Shown here: positions 26,601-41,600 of the stretch, one piece after another
Position numbering within the stretch: the stretch's first letter is position 1
Layout of the letters: the number at the start of each line of letters is the position of its first letter
Assembly (NCBI GenBank): GCA_002633005.1
Contig: NMRA01000665.1
Location: 68,304-132,303 of the forward strand
From: Phoronis australis
Taxonomy: Eukaryota; Phoronida; Phoronidae
Direction of reading: 5' to 3'
DNA: 64,000 nucleotides
Notes under the pieces: generated by a model
Told to the model about the DNA's origin: nothing
The model's input: the letters and a program-made list of their open reading frames with translations, nothing else
Databases searched by the model: none
Program-made: the position numbers and the translations under genes

Positions 26601-29600
26601 GGAAAATGGTCAGAAATTTTGTTATTGAAATTTCAGTGATTTTTGATGAGATGAAATATTGCCAGCTTATTAAAAACTTCACATTCACCGGTTGACAGAG
26701 CTAGTTACTAGTAAAATGTTTAAAAATGAAGATGGCATTAGGGGTACAAACAACCTAAGCTCAAATTGTCCAAATAAAGATTAAAATATACATTTTCTGT
26801 TTGAAACAGCACCAGTATCATAAAGCTCTCAGCAAGAAAACATTATTACCAAAGTGGTAGTGTCTTTCTTAAGGCCCCTGGCCTAATATTTGCACTCAAA
26901 ATCTAAACATTTTTGACATTTTCCATTCTACTTTAGTATAAATTGAAGATTGATGACTGTTATCTGAGCTCAAGTACGTTATCGTTTATCCTAATGAGTA
27001 TCTAGTCCAGGTTCACACTCGATGTCCCTAATAGGTTTGGGCTTCGAACTCGATAAAAAATTGTGGTTTTTCAGTAAAATCTAAATTTTTTATTTCAAAC
27101 TCGCAGCGATAATGCTAGATTTATCAAGTGCAAGTCAGGAATTACACAGTCACCCACATACAACATAGTGTAATCAAATACAAATTAACAGACCACTTAT
27201 CTTGAGTTCGCTCAGAAACAAAATGCCAATGGCAAAAATAACTTCAGAGTTTGATTTGACGTACAAAGATAAGACCCCTCCTTCAGGTCTCGGCTACATA
27301 TGCATTACCACCGAAATGGCCAGTAACTGTAATCATTGCAAATAAACGTAACATGAAAAATATCACATTTATTTGGAATTTCCCAAGGGTAACCTAGCTT
27401 ACAAGATAGAGATACAAATTAAAACATGCCTGTAGACTACTTGTTTTGGATGTAGGTGAATTCAATAAATCTTGTGGTCTCAAGTTATTAATTTATCTGC
27501 TGCTAATCTGCTTACTCAGACAATCAGTGATTGAATTTTCACCCACTTCAATGTTGAAAATAAGCCAAGGGTTACCCAATTTGCTCACAAAATATAATCA
27601 CAGCTGGAAAGATCAATTGACACAAGCACACAGAAAGGTGGATATATTTGTTGAATTCACTACTTTGTGGAAGTTGAGGCAAAAACGCAGGAGCTCTGAC
27701 AAAAACTAACTTGCAAATTTAGTAAATTTTTGCTCTGAACTTTTTACAGTTCTCCTAAAATAGATTTTGAGTGCAGCAAATAATGGATTTGTGATCAAAT
27801 CATTGTGTGACTAACTTTGATATTGATGCACGAAGATACATTTCGATTGTATTGTTAGGGTGAATTTTCACCTTTAGGTCTCAGTGAAAAAATACCCAAA
27901 TTCATCCAAGAACAAATGATAGGCCAATCGATCTTCTAAGTGTATATTGCCCTGAACCCATAATTTTGACAACAGCGAGGAACATTAAATGCATAATAAT
28001 TAATATACCACCATAAGGTGTAAATGACAGTGCTTGGTTGTTCACATATTAATGCTTTGTCATGGTGTATATTCTTTTGACTCAAAAGACATTCTGAAGT
28101 ACACTGGAATATGGTAAAACAAGTATTTTACATGCCAAAGGCTGCAGTTATGTAGGGAATTAACATTTGTTAAATAACATCTTTCAGGCAAAGTCTCAGT
28201 TGCAATCAGACAATTAATCATACCCAGGCACGGATCCAGGGGAGACAGAGCACACACTCCCTTCATTTTACATTGCCTAGGTCTAATGAAGGGATGTCAA
28301 AACACCCACCATGATTAAGAAATCTCTCTTCAGAAATAATTGCCAAATAGAACTATTTCCATTTTCAACTATTGACTACATTTGGTTTATAATAGCTGTC
28401 CAGCAGAAATCGTGTCTATGGTGAACGTTTCATCAATGTTATATTTTTATAGCTGCAGTTCAAACTGTTAAGCATGATAAAATCAAAAATAGAATTGAAC
28501 ATTTTACCTCTTTGATTCATAAAATCGGTCCATAGCGCTCATGCACAATCTTGACTGCATAATTTTACCCCTCTAAACTGTGGGGCACTTTCTTGAATTG
28601 CTGGTGGTTTCGATGTTCTTGTCCATCATGAAAACAGAATCTTGTTATGGTAAAGAATTTTTCGACAAGACCGATATTATAAATTAAAGTAAAAGGCTCA
28701 ATTTAATTTTCATTTTTTTCTAGCTCTATGCAGCCACACCAAGAATATTGTGTTTTTAATTGAAAAGCCAGTGCTTACCATATCTATTATCGAACAAATT
28801 GGATAAAATTTTGGATCCGCAGCTAGATGCCACACTCTAAAATTGTTAGTGTTTTGTCTTACACTTGTGTTGCCCTAGATTGGGGCCTTCTGAAGAGATT
28901 TCTTTTGTAGCAAAACAAGAGCCTAAGTCCCCTACGGTAAGACGTGGAGAATGAGGTGTAGACAAAGAACTTCCAACATGAGTTTCCAACAGCTAACCAC
29001 ATTAAATAAAACTCCAAATCCTCCCACACAGCCAGTTTTGCCACAGCCACATTGACAATAATGTACACTTGAGAAATGCACCACGGTACCCAAGAAAATA
29101 GAAAGACTACAGCGACGACAATATTGACAACATAATTGTTTGGAATATTACGCAACTCATCAATCAAGCCGCTCTCGAATAGTTCTCGTTTCTCTTTGTA
29201 CGACTTGGAGCAAATGTACAAGTTAGTGAAGGCAAGAGCAAACGCCGGAGGAACGGCAACGAGAATGCCGCAGGTGATGAAATACGCCATCTGAGATTTC
29301 CAGTCGATAATGCACAGTTTGGCAGCAGGATAGTACTTGGCGCGGAACTGACCGAATAGTGGTGGTGCGCATATACTGCAAGCTGTGACCCAGGTCAGTA
29401 CGATCCAGCATATGAAACGTGTCCGTTGACCTTTCTGACACTCATACTTGAGAGGTTTTTTCACAGCCATATAATTGTCTGTACTGACCAGCACGAAAGA
29501 GTACAAGGAAGCTATCCATAATATGGCTGCTAGGTAGGCTTCAATTTGGCAAAATGTTTCGCCGTATATCCAACTGGGGAACAATGATGTCAGGAATGAA

Positions 29601-32600
29601 AAGGGGGTCACCAGTATTCCAATCGCCAGATCAGCCAACGTCAACGAGCACAGATAAAACCTGTTCATGGTGCGTAAAGCACTGGTTTTAAACAAGATAA
29701 GCAATGTGATGATATTCGTCGAAACAATCAGGAGTGTTTCCAAAAGTATGACATAACTGCGGAAGTCGAACTTCATTTGCGTAGTGCCATCCACAGTCGA
29801 GTCCGTGTCCCTAGTGATAGGAGATGTAAGAGTCTCAGCAAGAACAGAGGTTGTCTGCACCTGACTCATTTTCATAGCATGTTGATCCCTTCAGTTTTAA
29901 GGAAATTATCAGCACACTCTCAAGCAACCTTCTTCAAGACTGCTATTTACAATATGGAACCTCATCACTGCTTGCTTGACAACTCGTACTATAAACACTC
30001 CCCTCTTCCATGTGCCACGATTCCAGAATCAATACACCGTGTCAGTACAACGAGCACCCTTCAAGTTTATATCACTTTAATTAATTCCACTGTCTGACTC
30101 AAAGAAAGTGAAGAGAACTGACTAACCAGACTTCATTTCCTCAAGTGGTATTTTGCCAAGTACAATGCAGTCACTTGCACTGACTCACTCTATCTCAAAC
30201 ACATGGTTCAGAGGTATAATTAGTCCAATCAAAACACCCACAAATATGCCTACTTAAAAAATATGTGTCCCAACCATTGTCTTGCCTGGTTAGATACAGT
30301 CTTTAGCATCACGAAACACATAAGACCTAGTCGGATGAGAGTAGGATGACACAGTCACAGACACAGGCCTGCTGTGAATAACAGGAGGTTGAACAGTTTG
30401 TTCCGCATTGTTTCATTGTACTTCCGAGAAAGTGAGACAACCACAGCAACCATCTGGGTCTTCGCAAAGATCTCACTGGATGCCGATAAGCTGGTTTCCT
30501 CCCATTAAAAAACCCACAAGTCTGAGTCACCAAAACCTTGTCATCTCAGCTAGCTGTGCCATTATAAACACATCCATGTAATTCCCACAAAAGGTCACCT
30601 CTGGATGTCATGTTTGTCAAGCACTTGCCAAGCTCAGCATAACCTAATTAGCAACTTGGTTAAGGCAAACAGGCTTGCACTGATTAATATGTTTGATGAG
30701 AACCTTAATTAACTTGTTCAACCTTGATACCAACACTAGGATTACACTTCTGAATGGGCACTGATTGCGGACAGCTTATTCAGATCCTTTCTTCAACACG
30801 ATCATGTCGGTCATGTACATGGAAAATCTCATCTGTAAGCTTTTCTTGGAGCTTGAACAGGCATTAGTAGATTCCTCCCTAACATCGTATTACAGGAGAT
30901 AAAATGGGCAGCTCCCGACACTTGATTGCTTATTTATGAAGTCATTGTCACACTCCAGATATCCAGTGTCTGCGTTTCATCAGTAAGTCCACCCACAGCG
31001 ACGCACATCTTTCTGCTTGAAACTTGTCTGAAATTCATCAAGACATAAAAATTAACAATATAACAATCCTAAAGTGTAAATTGATGTTGAGTTTTACAGC
31101 TAATGCTGACGTTAGTACTTTGTTCATTTTTCAAAACAAATCCAGAACTAGTAACATGTTAATTATTTAGTTATTAAAACCAGTTATTGAAAATAATTGC
31201 CAACACTCACAGTAAAATGTCAATTGAATTTTGAACAAGATTAATCACCAAAATTGCTATTTTTATCATTTGTTAAGGGCTCCTAACAGTGGTGAGAATG
31301 GACACAATTTTTCAAAATACTGTCACCAGATGGCAGCTATGGCACAGATCTGGAACATGGAAAAGCACTGATTTGGTGCAGTTGTGTGAAAAATTGAGAA
31401 AATGGAATTTCACTTGTCCCTCATATTGTGTCATAAGTTGGTGAGATTTTAAAGTGTTTTTCAAATTCCCAAAAGGCCTTAGACCTGAAAAACAAAATTA
31501 TGAAGCACTGCTAAAAACAGCCACATCGAATTAAACTCATGCCAATGATGACTCATTGTTAGAAGCAAGTCATATGACAAAACAAAGTCCCACAGTTCCA
31601 CCAAGCCTTATGCTAGATAACAAGGTGAAGATTCATCATGATGTCCGCACCACATCAAGGTCTAAGCAGTAAGAGTAAGATGATGATTTTGTGTTTGACA
31701 TAATTTATGCAGGTTCCTTGACAATGTGTTGATGACAAAACAAAATAAAGGCTACCAATATCAATGAGAACACGCTGAGTTTCGTAATATACAATCGTCA
31801 TGTATGTAAAGGCAGTTAGGTGATATTTTGGTGCAAAATGGTCAGGTAAAAATTGTAGAATCCCCCAAAACAGGTAAATGAAGAAAGCGTAGGTTAAAAT
31901 CCCAGGTCAACTCAAGTCTTAGAACAGACGAACTGCTGCGGTGTAAGAATCAAGGTATGGATCACCTGTTATTCACTAGTAGAAAGTGCAAGAAAACAAT
32001 AGTTGGCATGATAAATGCTGCATGATACCCTAAACTCACAAATCACCAACTGCACACAGAGTCAAAAATAGAACACTTACAGAAATTCTACACCTTTTTC
32101 ACACAAAGAATAGAAAGGACAACTGGGATTTTACTATGATTGTCAAACTTTTCCATAAAGATACACAGATTTTTACTTTGTTAGAAGCATACCTACAATA
32201 ATCCCATCACCTATAGCACACAATGTGCTGGAACATGTGAAAGTTTATATTTAGACTCGAGGGTGGGAGCTAGGCATTGCTGGAGCTGGTGACCACTATA
32301 CACGTCAAAACCAAATCAAATGAACGCCATGAGAGAGGTGATGGTCATTGAATTTAACCAGCCAATTCATTAAAAATAGCATGGATGGGTTTAAGAACCT
32401 TTTGAAAAAAGACCTCTGCTAAAAATCAAGTGATGAGCATTTTCTCTTCAAACAATGAGGCTTAAATTTTAAAACAAGTCAAGATCACTAGCTCTTTTTC
32501 TTTGGCATCATCTTTCTGTACTATGAAGATGTCAAAAAAGCAATAATTGGTCAAGTTTACCCATTACTTGTTGCAAAGTAAACCCACGCTGAAAAATAGA

Positions 32601-35600
32601 GAATGGTAATTATTTTTGTGTGAAATAGTTGAAGAATTAACAATGACCGTTGATTTTTTTCAATAAGTTGGCAGAGTCAGAAAACAGTTACACCAGAACA
32701 ATATTTGTTGCAAAAACGATCACTTCTGCACACAACATCATGTATTCTACAGTTGTCAGAAACATTATTTCTACTATTACAACAAGTAGCTTCCAAATTC
32801 AGTGTTCTGCATCATAGAAACTGCCTGTAGTAAACTGCAATATGTACAATGAACTGGATCCAAAGGTAATCAAAAATAGTGTACTAACTTGAAATGACAA
32901 ATATGTCATGATGTTAAATCATCACCAGTAGTTCTTAAACTTGATGGCTCTGATTTTAGGTCAAATCAATACACGAAAACAAACAACAAGTGATTAGCAA
33001 ACAATGTCATGGTTCATAACTCAAACCATGAGTGCCATTCATGTTCATCTCATAGGAGAGCTGGGTTTCCTAAGAAAGGAATTGTCTCTGGACTCTGTAT
33101 ACAGTGTTGTAAATATATCTTCACCAGAGCTTTTTAATTTAACTGTATGTAGTGTTGTAAAATGACAACAATGGCTAAAGTGCGGTAACCTCAACACCCC
33201 AAAACACTTTATTGTAACACCTTACTGCAGTAAGTTATTGCAGCAACTCAAGGACATGGAGAACATCTTGATTAGAAAAAATAGAAATGAAGCAATTTTA
33301 GCAGTTGTTTTAAAAGTAAGCCAGTACATGGCAATATTTGGTGAACAAAAAAATGAAAGCGCTCTGAGGAGCTAAACTTGGCGAAATTAACAGAAAAAGA
33401 CGACGATAGCGATGATGACAAAGACGATGGATATGACGACTATGGTGACGATGATGAACAATACAAGTAATGATAACATTCATATGACGAACGTAAAGGT
33501 CAGAAATCAATAAGAAATAGGCTACAGTCTTGACTGATACTTGGTGAAATTAACTGAAAAGACGACAACGGAGATGATGACGAAGATGACAAATATGATG
33601 ATGGTGGTGGCGATGATGAACATCACAAAATTCATATGATGAACTTAGATGTCATAAATCAGTAAGAAATGGGCTACAGTCTAGTTCAATAGAAGCTAAA
33701 CCAACATCAATCCAGCAAGAGCGTTCAACAAAGGAACAGCGCTATCAGAAAATCTCAAATAATTCAGAAAGTAGACATCCTACAGAAAAATGAAAAATAT
33801 CGTCTGAAAGCCCGTTCAAAATTCTATCTAAATTGGTAGTTTCGCAACACTCCATGTTTTTGAAAAAAGTGAAATTTTGAATTTTTTTGAAATTCAAAGT
33901 CAAATAACTCGAAAACTGTAAGTCTGAGAAAAAAATTGTAGCAGTCCATTTGAAAGAGTATAGGTTAGAGAATCTACATGCAAAAATTCACGTCATTTTC
34001 TCTTCCCATTAAAAATAACACCCCAGCACAACTGAAAATGGGCCAATACGTGCCAGATCTGCCATCTTGAAAGCAACTTCCGGTTTTCAGCAACAGATAA
34101 TAGCGTGTCAAAGAATACTAATACCTAAAAAATTTCGAAGCAATTGGTCATCTAATGCGCCCTCTACAAGAGAAAATGTTTTTTGCCCGAAATCGAGGTG
34201 CACATGCACAATTGCCAATATTTCCGCCATCTTTGACCGGAAGTAAATGATTCTCAGCAAAAATGTAGAACATGTATGGTACAATATATGTGCTGATTTT
34301 CAGCCATGTACCTAAAAAATTACGGCCTCTACGAGCGTTTCAATTTGATACTTAAAACAAAATGGCCACCATGTCCGCTATCTTGGATTCGATCATGACG
34401 AAAAACAATAGGCTTCCAGGTCTTCTTGAACTTGAGGTTGTGTGTACATTTCGTGGAAATCGGACGAAAAATGCGAACTGTAGAGTGCGAAAATACAAAA
34501 AAAAATTATGGCAAAGCAACATACTTGTCCGAATTCGAAGAAATCCGCCCAGTAACAATGGCTCGAATACTGCCATGAAAGTTGCAACCAGGCAACAGGG
34601 AATAATGGGATGTCCATCCAGTCAGCTAAAACAGTTGCTGAACCCTAATTGACATCAGACAATTTATTTGATGTGCTCACAGAGCACACCAGATCCCCTG
34701 GGAAATATGTAATGAACAACAGCCTCTAACGATAGACATGTGAGAAATTAAGCTCAATTCACTGAGAAAATATGTGCGTCTAGCATAACAAATAGTGACT
34801 CTGGAAATGATGTCTTGAGAATTACATCAATTATGTTCGTAACAAGCTTTGGTTGAAATTAATGTCCTGGGTGGGCACAAGTATTTGAAAACCAGAACCA
34901 TACCTAGACACAATATCTGTCAAAACCTAACTTCCAATAACTCCAACCTAACAAATTGTCCCTTGTCCCTAGACAGCTAGGAGGCCTGGAAGGCAAAAAA
35001 CGGGCATTATTCAAAGTGGTTCACCAAGCATTTTTCTAGTTTGTTTCTCAAAATTTTGAAATGCTGTTGATGACAAATCATTTTTCTTTTAGTTGCAAAT
35101 TTCAGAAAAACGATCTGTCATCTGCTCGTCACTGTCCATTTACTCTCGTTTCCTTATTTGGCTTCAACACTGCTCCCATGACACCTAGAGAGGAGTCTCA
35201 GAGTGAATGCGATGTGGCGAGTCGAAAGGCTCTCAGCGATTCCTTGAATTTTTTGCCATGAGTACAGATAACAAATTTTTATTACATCTCAACCACACCC
35301 AATTAGTTTTCATCAACGTATATTTCACAGTTGTTTTTATTTCTGTTATATTGAAAAATTATAAGTTTTTAAAATAAAATATTTTTGTTTTTGGTTTTTC
35401 ATACTTTTTCTACAATATTCCAATTATTGTTCTGCAGGACATTTTTTAAACTTTAAGAGAAGAGAATAAAAACACTAGTTTCTGACAAGAACACAAACGA
35501 TATCCTTATCAGATTTTCGGATAAACAACCACAGTAAAAGTAATTTCTGGAACTAGATCCTGAAAACCGAGGCTAAAGAGAACCGAATCCAAAAAGTGGA

Positions 35601-38600
35601 TCCCTTGCAGCCCTACACATAAGGCCTGTGTGCATTCTGTCAAAAACAAAGACTTGATTAATGGCACTAACTGAAATCACTGTTGGCTAAAATGTTTTTT
35701 ACTCTGTTTAGAAGTAATCTTTGGGGTCGTCAACTGACAGTTCGTTATTTCTTTAGACTGACATGAAATTTCAAAAGCTTGTTCTGAAATAACACTAACA
35801 TTTTGTTCCTATTAGTCTAGAAATCACACCTTTTTTGACTTAGGAACAAGTTGATAAAAACAAAAGGCCCAAATCAACACTTTTTAACAAAAAGTATGGT
35901 GTAATGCCGACTTCAACAACGCATTTTTGCCATTTCTTTGTTAAAAATGTTGCCAACTAGTCGTCACAGCTTATCGACAGTTCATTGTCAGAATTACGGT
36001 CTAAAACTCACATTCAATGTGATGTTGAAACAAGAAATGGACATTACACTCTAATCTAAATGCAATTATATACGTTTACTTAGCAAAATGGAGATTTTTT
36101 TATCTAGATAGGCCTATGTCATCTCGTACAATAATTTAATTATCAACTTGAAGTTCTTCAAGCTGAGCAAGTGTTAGTGTGAATGGGCATAGAGACCATT
36201 CTCTTTCCTCCACTGTCTTTTAATAATATCACATCAATTTCATGTCCTGAATCACTGAGAGTTTGCTTCAGAACATGCATGTATTAGCTATTAATTATAG
36301 TTATATATCCCAAGGAAGTGTATAGCACTACAGATACCCAGCTGAACCATATCCACAAATATCAATAACGCCTCGCTTTGACATTCATGGAAAATCTAAT
36401 GCAGAATTGTTGTTTACAGCCAAATATCAGTAGTATAAATCCAGGCTGAGACCAATACCTTGGTTACAGATTTTCACTATATTCAAAAGGATCGAAGAGG
36501 AACATGCACATGGCACTGAAAGTGTATCACTGGAATAGGGTCAGATGCTCCCATAGAACATAACCTGGCAGTCATAAATCCTCAGCTGACAAGTTGACTT
36601 AAAGCTGGTTTCACTTCACGTGTCATGCAAATTTGACACAATGACTAAGTCAAGGTGACTCTTTGGGGGTTGGAAATGGGTCCCATTTAACCTAACGAAA
36701 GTTGAAGATCAATCGTTGAAGCTTTCTAAGCCTGTAAAAATGCATAAGTAACTTGTTGTGTAGTAAAAATATTAAAGGAAGTGTCAGGTTTCCAGTCGTT
36801 GGAAAAGCAAAATACTGTATATGAGACTTGTTGATTGAAGAAATTATGCAGGGAAGTTGTTACATGGTAACAATATTAGAAGTTGAGCAGTAGATGTAGG
36901 AAATATCCTGAATCGGGTTCAGAAATCTGAAAGAACAATAAGCACATCAACTTGTTTTCACACCTAAGTGGAGTTATAGTAGTTTTGGTTCCCGAAGACC
37001 AGAACCCCTTGAGCAAATTTATGATCTCAATATATAGCTATGTGCAACCTGTTAATTGTGAAGTAACCTTTATCTACATTTCCCCACAAAATGTTGTAGG
37101 GGTTGCTATAGAGACGGTGAAAGTAATCAAGTGCACATATTTTTCACATTTCAATACACTCGTCTGTTGTTAAGACTGCCCTGAAAAGCAACACCTTCTA
37201 TGGCACAATTTCACTGTCAAAACTGTAATTCATAACTCTACTGCTCATAACAAATGACTTTACAGTTATTGTTCTTTGTTTTTGGCAAGAGATCTGACTT
37301 AGGTATATAATTGTTTGTGAATGTCCTTCTACGGAATTATGCTGCAAGAAACGGTGCTTAAGGTTAATGGCCTTGAATTCTTTACTTTTTGAGCAAAAAG
37401 GTTTCAGTTCAGAACTTAATCATTTAGTTTTCCTGACTTTCGAGAATACGTCAAGAATTTATCTGACACAAAATAGGACTAGTAAAATCGCAAAGGCCTT
37501 TCTTCACTGCCACTTTGAAAAATATACCCAGAAGATATGCCAAAGATGGAGATACAAAACTGACAACACTTCACTGAAGCCATGGCAACCCACACATCTT
37601 TATCATCCTATTAGTGAAAAACAGGGAACTAGTGATCAAGAGGTCTGGTTTCCATAGCCACCATAATGAGTTAAACATCAGGATAGACTGAACATGATTA
37701 CTTAATGCCATTATGGCAAACCAAGCTCAAGATAGGCACCAGCGACAAAAACAATCCAAAGTAACTTTGGTAAACCCTGAGTGATGCAAATGGGAACTCT
37801 AAATTCACAAGGTGTCGCCAGTGGTCTTTTGCCTACAAAAGCCTGGCACATGCAGGCTATCACATGGGTCCCTCAACTTGTCACACAAATGCATACATGT
37901 ATGGTGATCAACTGCTTTCTGCTAACAATTTAATCACGCTCCCACTTTCTAATTGCTGAAGGTTAATACACCAAGTAATAGGGGCTGAACGTGATTATGT
38001 CACACTGAGACACTACTCCAAATTGGACACAAGCACTATGGCGGCTGTTCCAATGACAAGTTTTCTCCCGTGTAAGAAGGTAACAATACGAAACATTCGA
38101 CCAACATACAACTCTTTAACATTGTGAGAGCAGAAAACACCTTTCACTTTAACTACATTTCTAATTCTGCTGCACAAGATGGGCTGAGTGGACAAGGCTG
38201 AAATGTAATTTCTGTCATTCGTGAAAATATTGTGACGTTGGACAGTCATGCGTGAATCACATGATTCCTAAATACACAACAGTGACACGAATGGTCACAA
38301 TTAAATAAAAATAAATAAGCATTCGATAATTCCACCACAGTAAATCCCTGTACAAGAACACAAGACATTTACCACCTTTTCCTCTACCGCCACCTAGTGA
38401 CAAGGTGAATTGCATCGTGCGGCCTCAACATCAGAGAATGGCTATTGTCCTCAGCCATCACTATACATTAAATCCAACTTCCAAAAGCCAGTCATAACCG
38501 ATCGAGCGTTTACAGTCATGTTAGTCATTACCTTATGTCTGTGACATACCTCTCATCAATGATTTATGAGATCTATATTTAATAGTATTGTATATTGTAT

Positions 38601-41600
38601 TCTTAATTAAATAGATTTAATTAAAACACAGCAGTTTCAAAACAATATAATGGTACACTGTGGGCGGACTATACAGCGTTGCTATTACCAACACCAAGAT
38701 GTGCTCATTTCCACCTCGTAAAATTTATAAGCAAGAGGAAAAACAAGTACCAAGCTTATGTCCTATAGCCTGGAGCAAGTTGAATTTTATAGCAAACATC
38801 GGACATACAACTGCATTCTTAAATACTACCATGCCCTATGTACGGTTCTCAAAATGACATGAGGATTGGACTTAAAAATCTTCCTCTTTAGTATACACGA
38901 CCGGGTATCAACTAATTGAGCTGTTATTATATGAGCATCGGACATGTCATTGATACCGTTGTTTTGCTATGAATGTTCCTTCAGTTTTACTAAAAACAAA
39001 TGGTCACATGAACCACCTAAGGGTAAAAAGTTAAAAAGTCAGGTTCTACAGGCTTTCTACTTCCAAAATTTATAGCATGGCTAAATAGAATTACTCAGAC
39101 TTGTCACACAGCCCTGCAAAACCTTAAATTATAGCATCGCATACGGGTCAAAACGGGTGAAACTGATTTTTTTCATTCTGAAGAACTGCTAACAGTGAAT
39201 CATTTGAACACCCTAGTGTGCACAAAAGTGGCAATTTGCAACATTATATTGGCTAAGAATTGATAAAAATACCCATGCCGTCACTCACTGTTCAAGCCAA
39301 GGGAAAACAGTCCATGGGGTTGAACATAATGCAGCTTACCTTCCAGACTGACAGTTAGGCTTGATTAGTTCAAAACAGTTTACATTCTGGTGCCAGCTAG
39401 CTGAAGTTCATTCACCGGCAATTTCATCAGTCAGAATTAAGGTATTATAACTGACAAAGTTAAGTCACTGCAGACACTTCCTCACACTAAGATGCAATCT
39501 AGTCTCACAAACTGGGATTAAAAACTACAGGTAACAAGGGTGAAATGAAATAGTGTCAATTTTCAACACATTTAAGAGGGAAAATGTGGATTTCAATTTT
39601 GTAAATTTCTCACAACAATAAAGGTGAACAGCCTCTTACAGCATTGTTTGGCATAGTTTAAAACAATTAAGCTGTCAGAATAACACATCTTTTTGGAGTT
39701 TGCAACACACTGTACATTAAAGCCTTTGAAATGAGGAAAACGGCATTTATGTTTTAAGCACAACTATTCTATTTAACATAAAAGCAACTTTACCCAAGCC
39801 ACTACACCACAGTGGCTGCTGGTCACCTTGACTTACCTTGATCAATCCTTACAGTTGGTGTGCTGAACAGCTATGTAGCAGCTCAGTAACAGGAATGAGT
39901 CCTGACTGGTTTATGGTAGTCACATGTCAGGTAACTGCTCGATGGCAATCTGCCGTTGCCTGCTACCCATTTCACTAATGTGGGTCTGGAACAACATTAC
40001 AACATTACAGCTGAGAAGCAAATAAATACAGGAACTAGTAGTAAGGATAATTTGCCTGGACATTGATTTTAAAAGGTTACTTAACTCATTGAATGGATTT
40101 TGACCATTGATTTTGCAACAGCCTGACTAGTTAAAATGAAAGCAGACAAATTTCATCAAAATTTGTCTAGTTTCCACCAAGTTAAGGCAAAAAATCAGCA
40201 GAAATCAGAATATAAACAAATCAGTAGTAAAGGCCCAGCCAATACCGTAGATTTTGCAACCAACTGTGGGAAAGTTCACCTTGTTATATATTTTACTATG
40301 GTAAAATATCACTACTTTTAGATCAAAGTGCCAAAATTGATACTTTCAGAGAATAAAATTGCCCAAATTGATCTTTCTCATTTTTCAAATGCATCACTTG
40401 TTCTTTTGAACACCCACAACTGCTCAAAACACTGCACGAATAAATCCATGGTATAGATCTTGAAAATGGAGAAAGTGTCAATTTGTTGCTTCCTTATCAA
40501 ATACATGGAAAAATAACTCTAGTCTGCAACTCTGTCCTAAATTGGTGAGATTATTATGGTACTGTGTTACTCCAGAGCATTCTTAATACCAACATGACAA
40601 TTGGGTCATTCTCAGCTATTCAGCAACTTTGGTCCTGACTTTTTTAAATGGTATTTTTATGAAATAAAAAAATTGAAATTGGTTTGGTGTTGTTTTATTT
40701 TATTGATAACGTGCTAAAGAGACAAAAAAAATAGTTTGTGCACATTCGGTAAAAAATTACATGAATATAAGTTGCGTTTTAATTACAACGAGTGATTTTG
40801 GGGACGGCCATTTTGTGACATGTTGACAGAGTATTTGTTTCATTATGTTTTTACGCATTCGGGTAGTTTTTTCTCACATTAAAGTACACCGAACAAAAGA
40901 GTAGACATCATATTTGTGGTAGATTCTGCACAGGTAAAAAATAAACATGTTCCAAACAAAAAGAGTAAACTTCAAAACGAGCATTCGCCCCTTACGGTGT
41001 CGGTCAAAAAAATCGCTCACATCATGTTTATTTTTCTCGGTTAAGAGAACAGTGGGTCAGACTGGATTAAGAACGAAATAATTGCTTCTAAAGATGTTTT
41101 TAAAACAGTCATAATTCCATGTCTCATTGTAATCACGTATTCCTATAATCAATAAAAGAAATTTTTAATGCAAATGTCGGTCAAACAATAACGGGCGCAA
41201 CTCGAGTCCAAAAACTCACGATTTCGAGCAAGTTGAAAGCCTCTGCCATAACACGAGACAAGTGACCTCACTTGTGAAGAACGTCATCACTCTTTGTGTA
41301 AATAGTCGCCGTGGAATGAAGAAGCATGGAAGTGAGTGCTGTCGGTCAAGTCAAATTGACAAGATAACGTCCGCCACACAGCGTAAATGGGCGAAGATTT
41401 GAACAAAAATTGCTAAGAATCGTGCCTTCTTTCACTGTATTATACGTATTTAGTTGCCATGGAGGATTTTTCATTAAAAATACTTTTGCATGCTGCTGCA
41501 CTGTGCGACTCGGCTGTAACGTTCAGTCAGACGTTAGTTATTGACATCGCCTGGATTTGCCGCTGTGTTCAAACGTTATCCGTTGACATGGTCAACACGG

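Larger units (their letters stand above)
29876..40602. other. DPP7 intron 2, upstream of the nested GPCR gene
   Basis: No exon is recognised. It contains MITE copies (31213-31452 and 40302-40555), a GAT/GAC-rich tandem duplication (33370-33700), a fragment of the CCTTAT repeat near 35700 and a single CTCF-core-like motif in reverse orientation at 38388-38400. The GPCR promoter should lie just right of 29875, but no TATA box or other element could be assigned. Confidence 0.55.
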
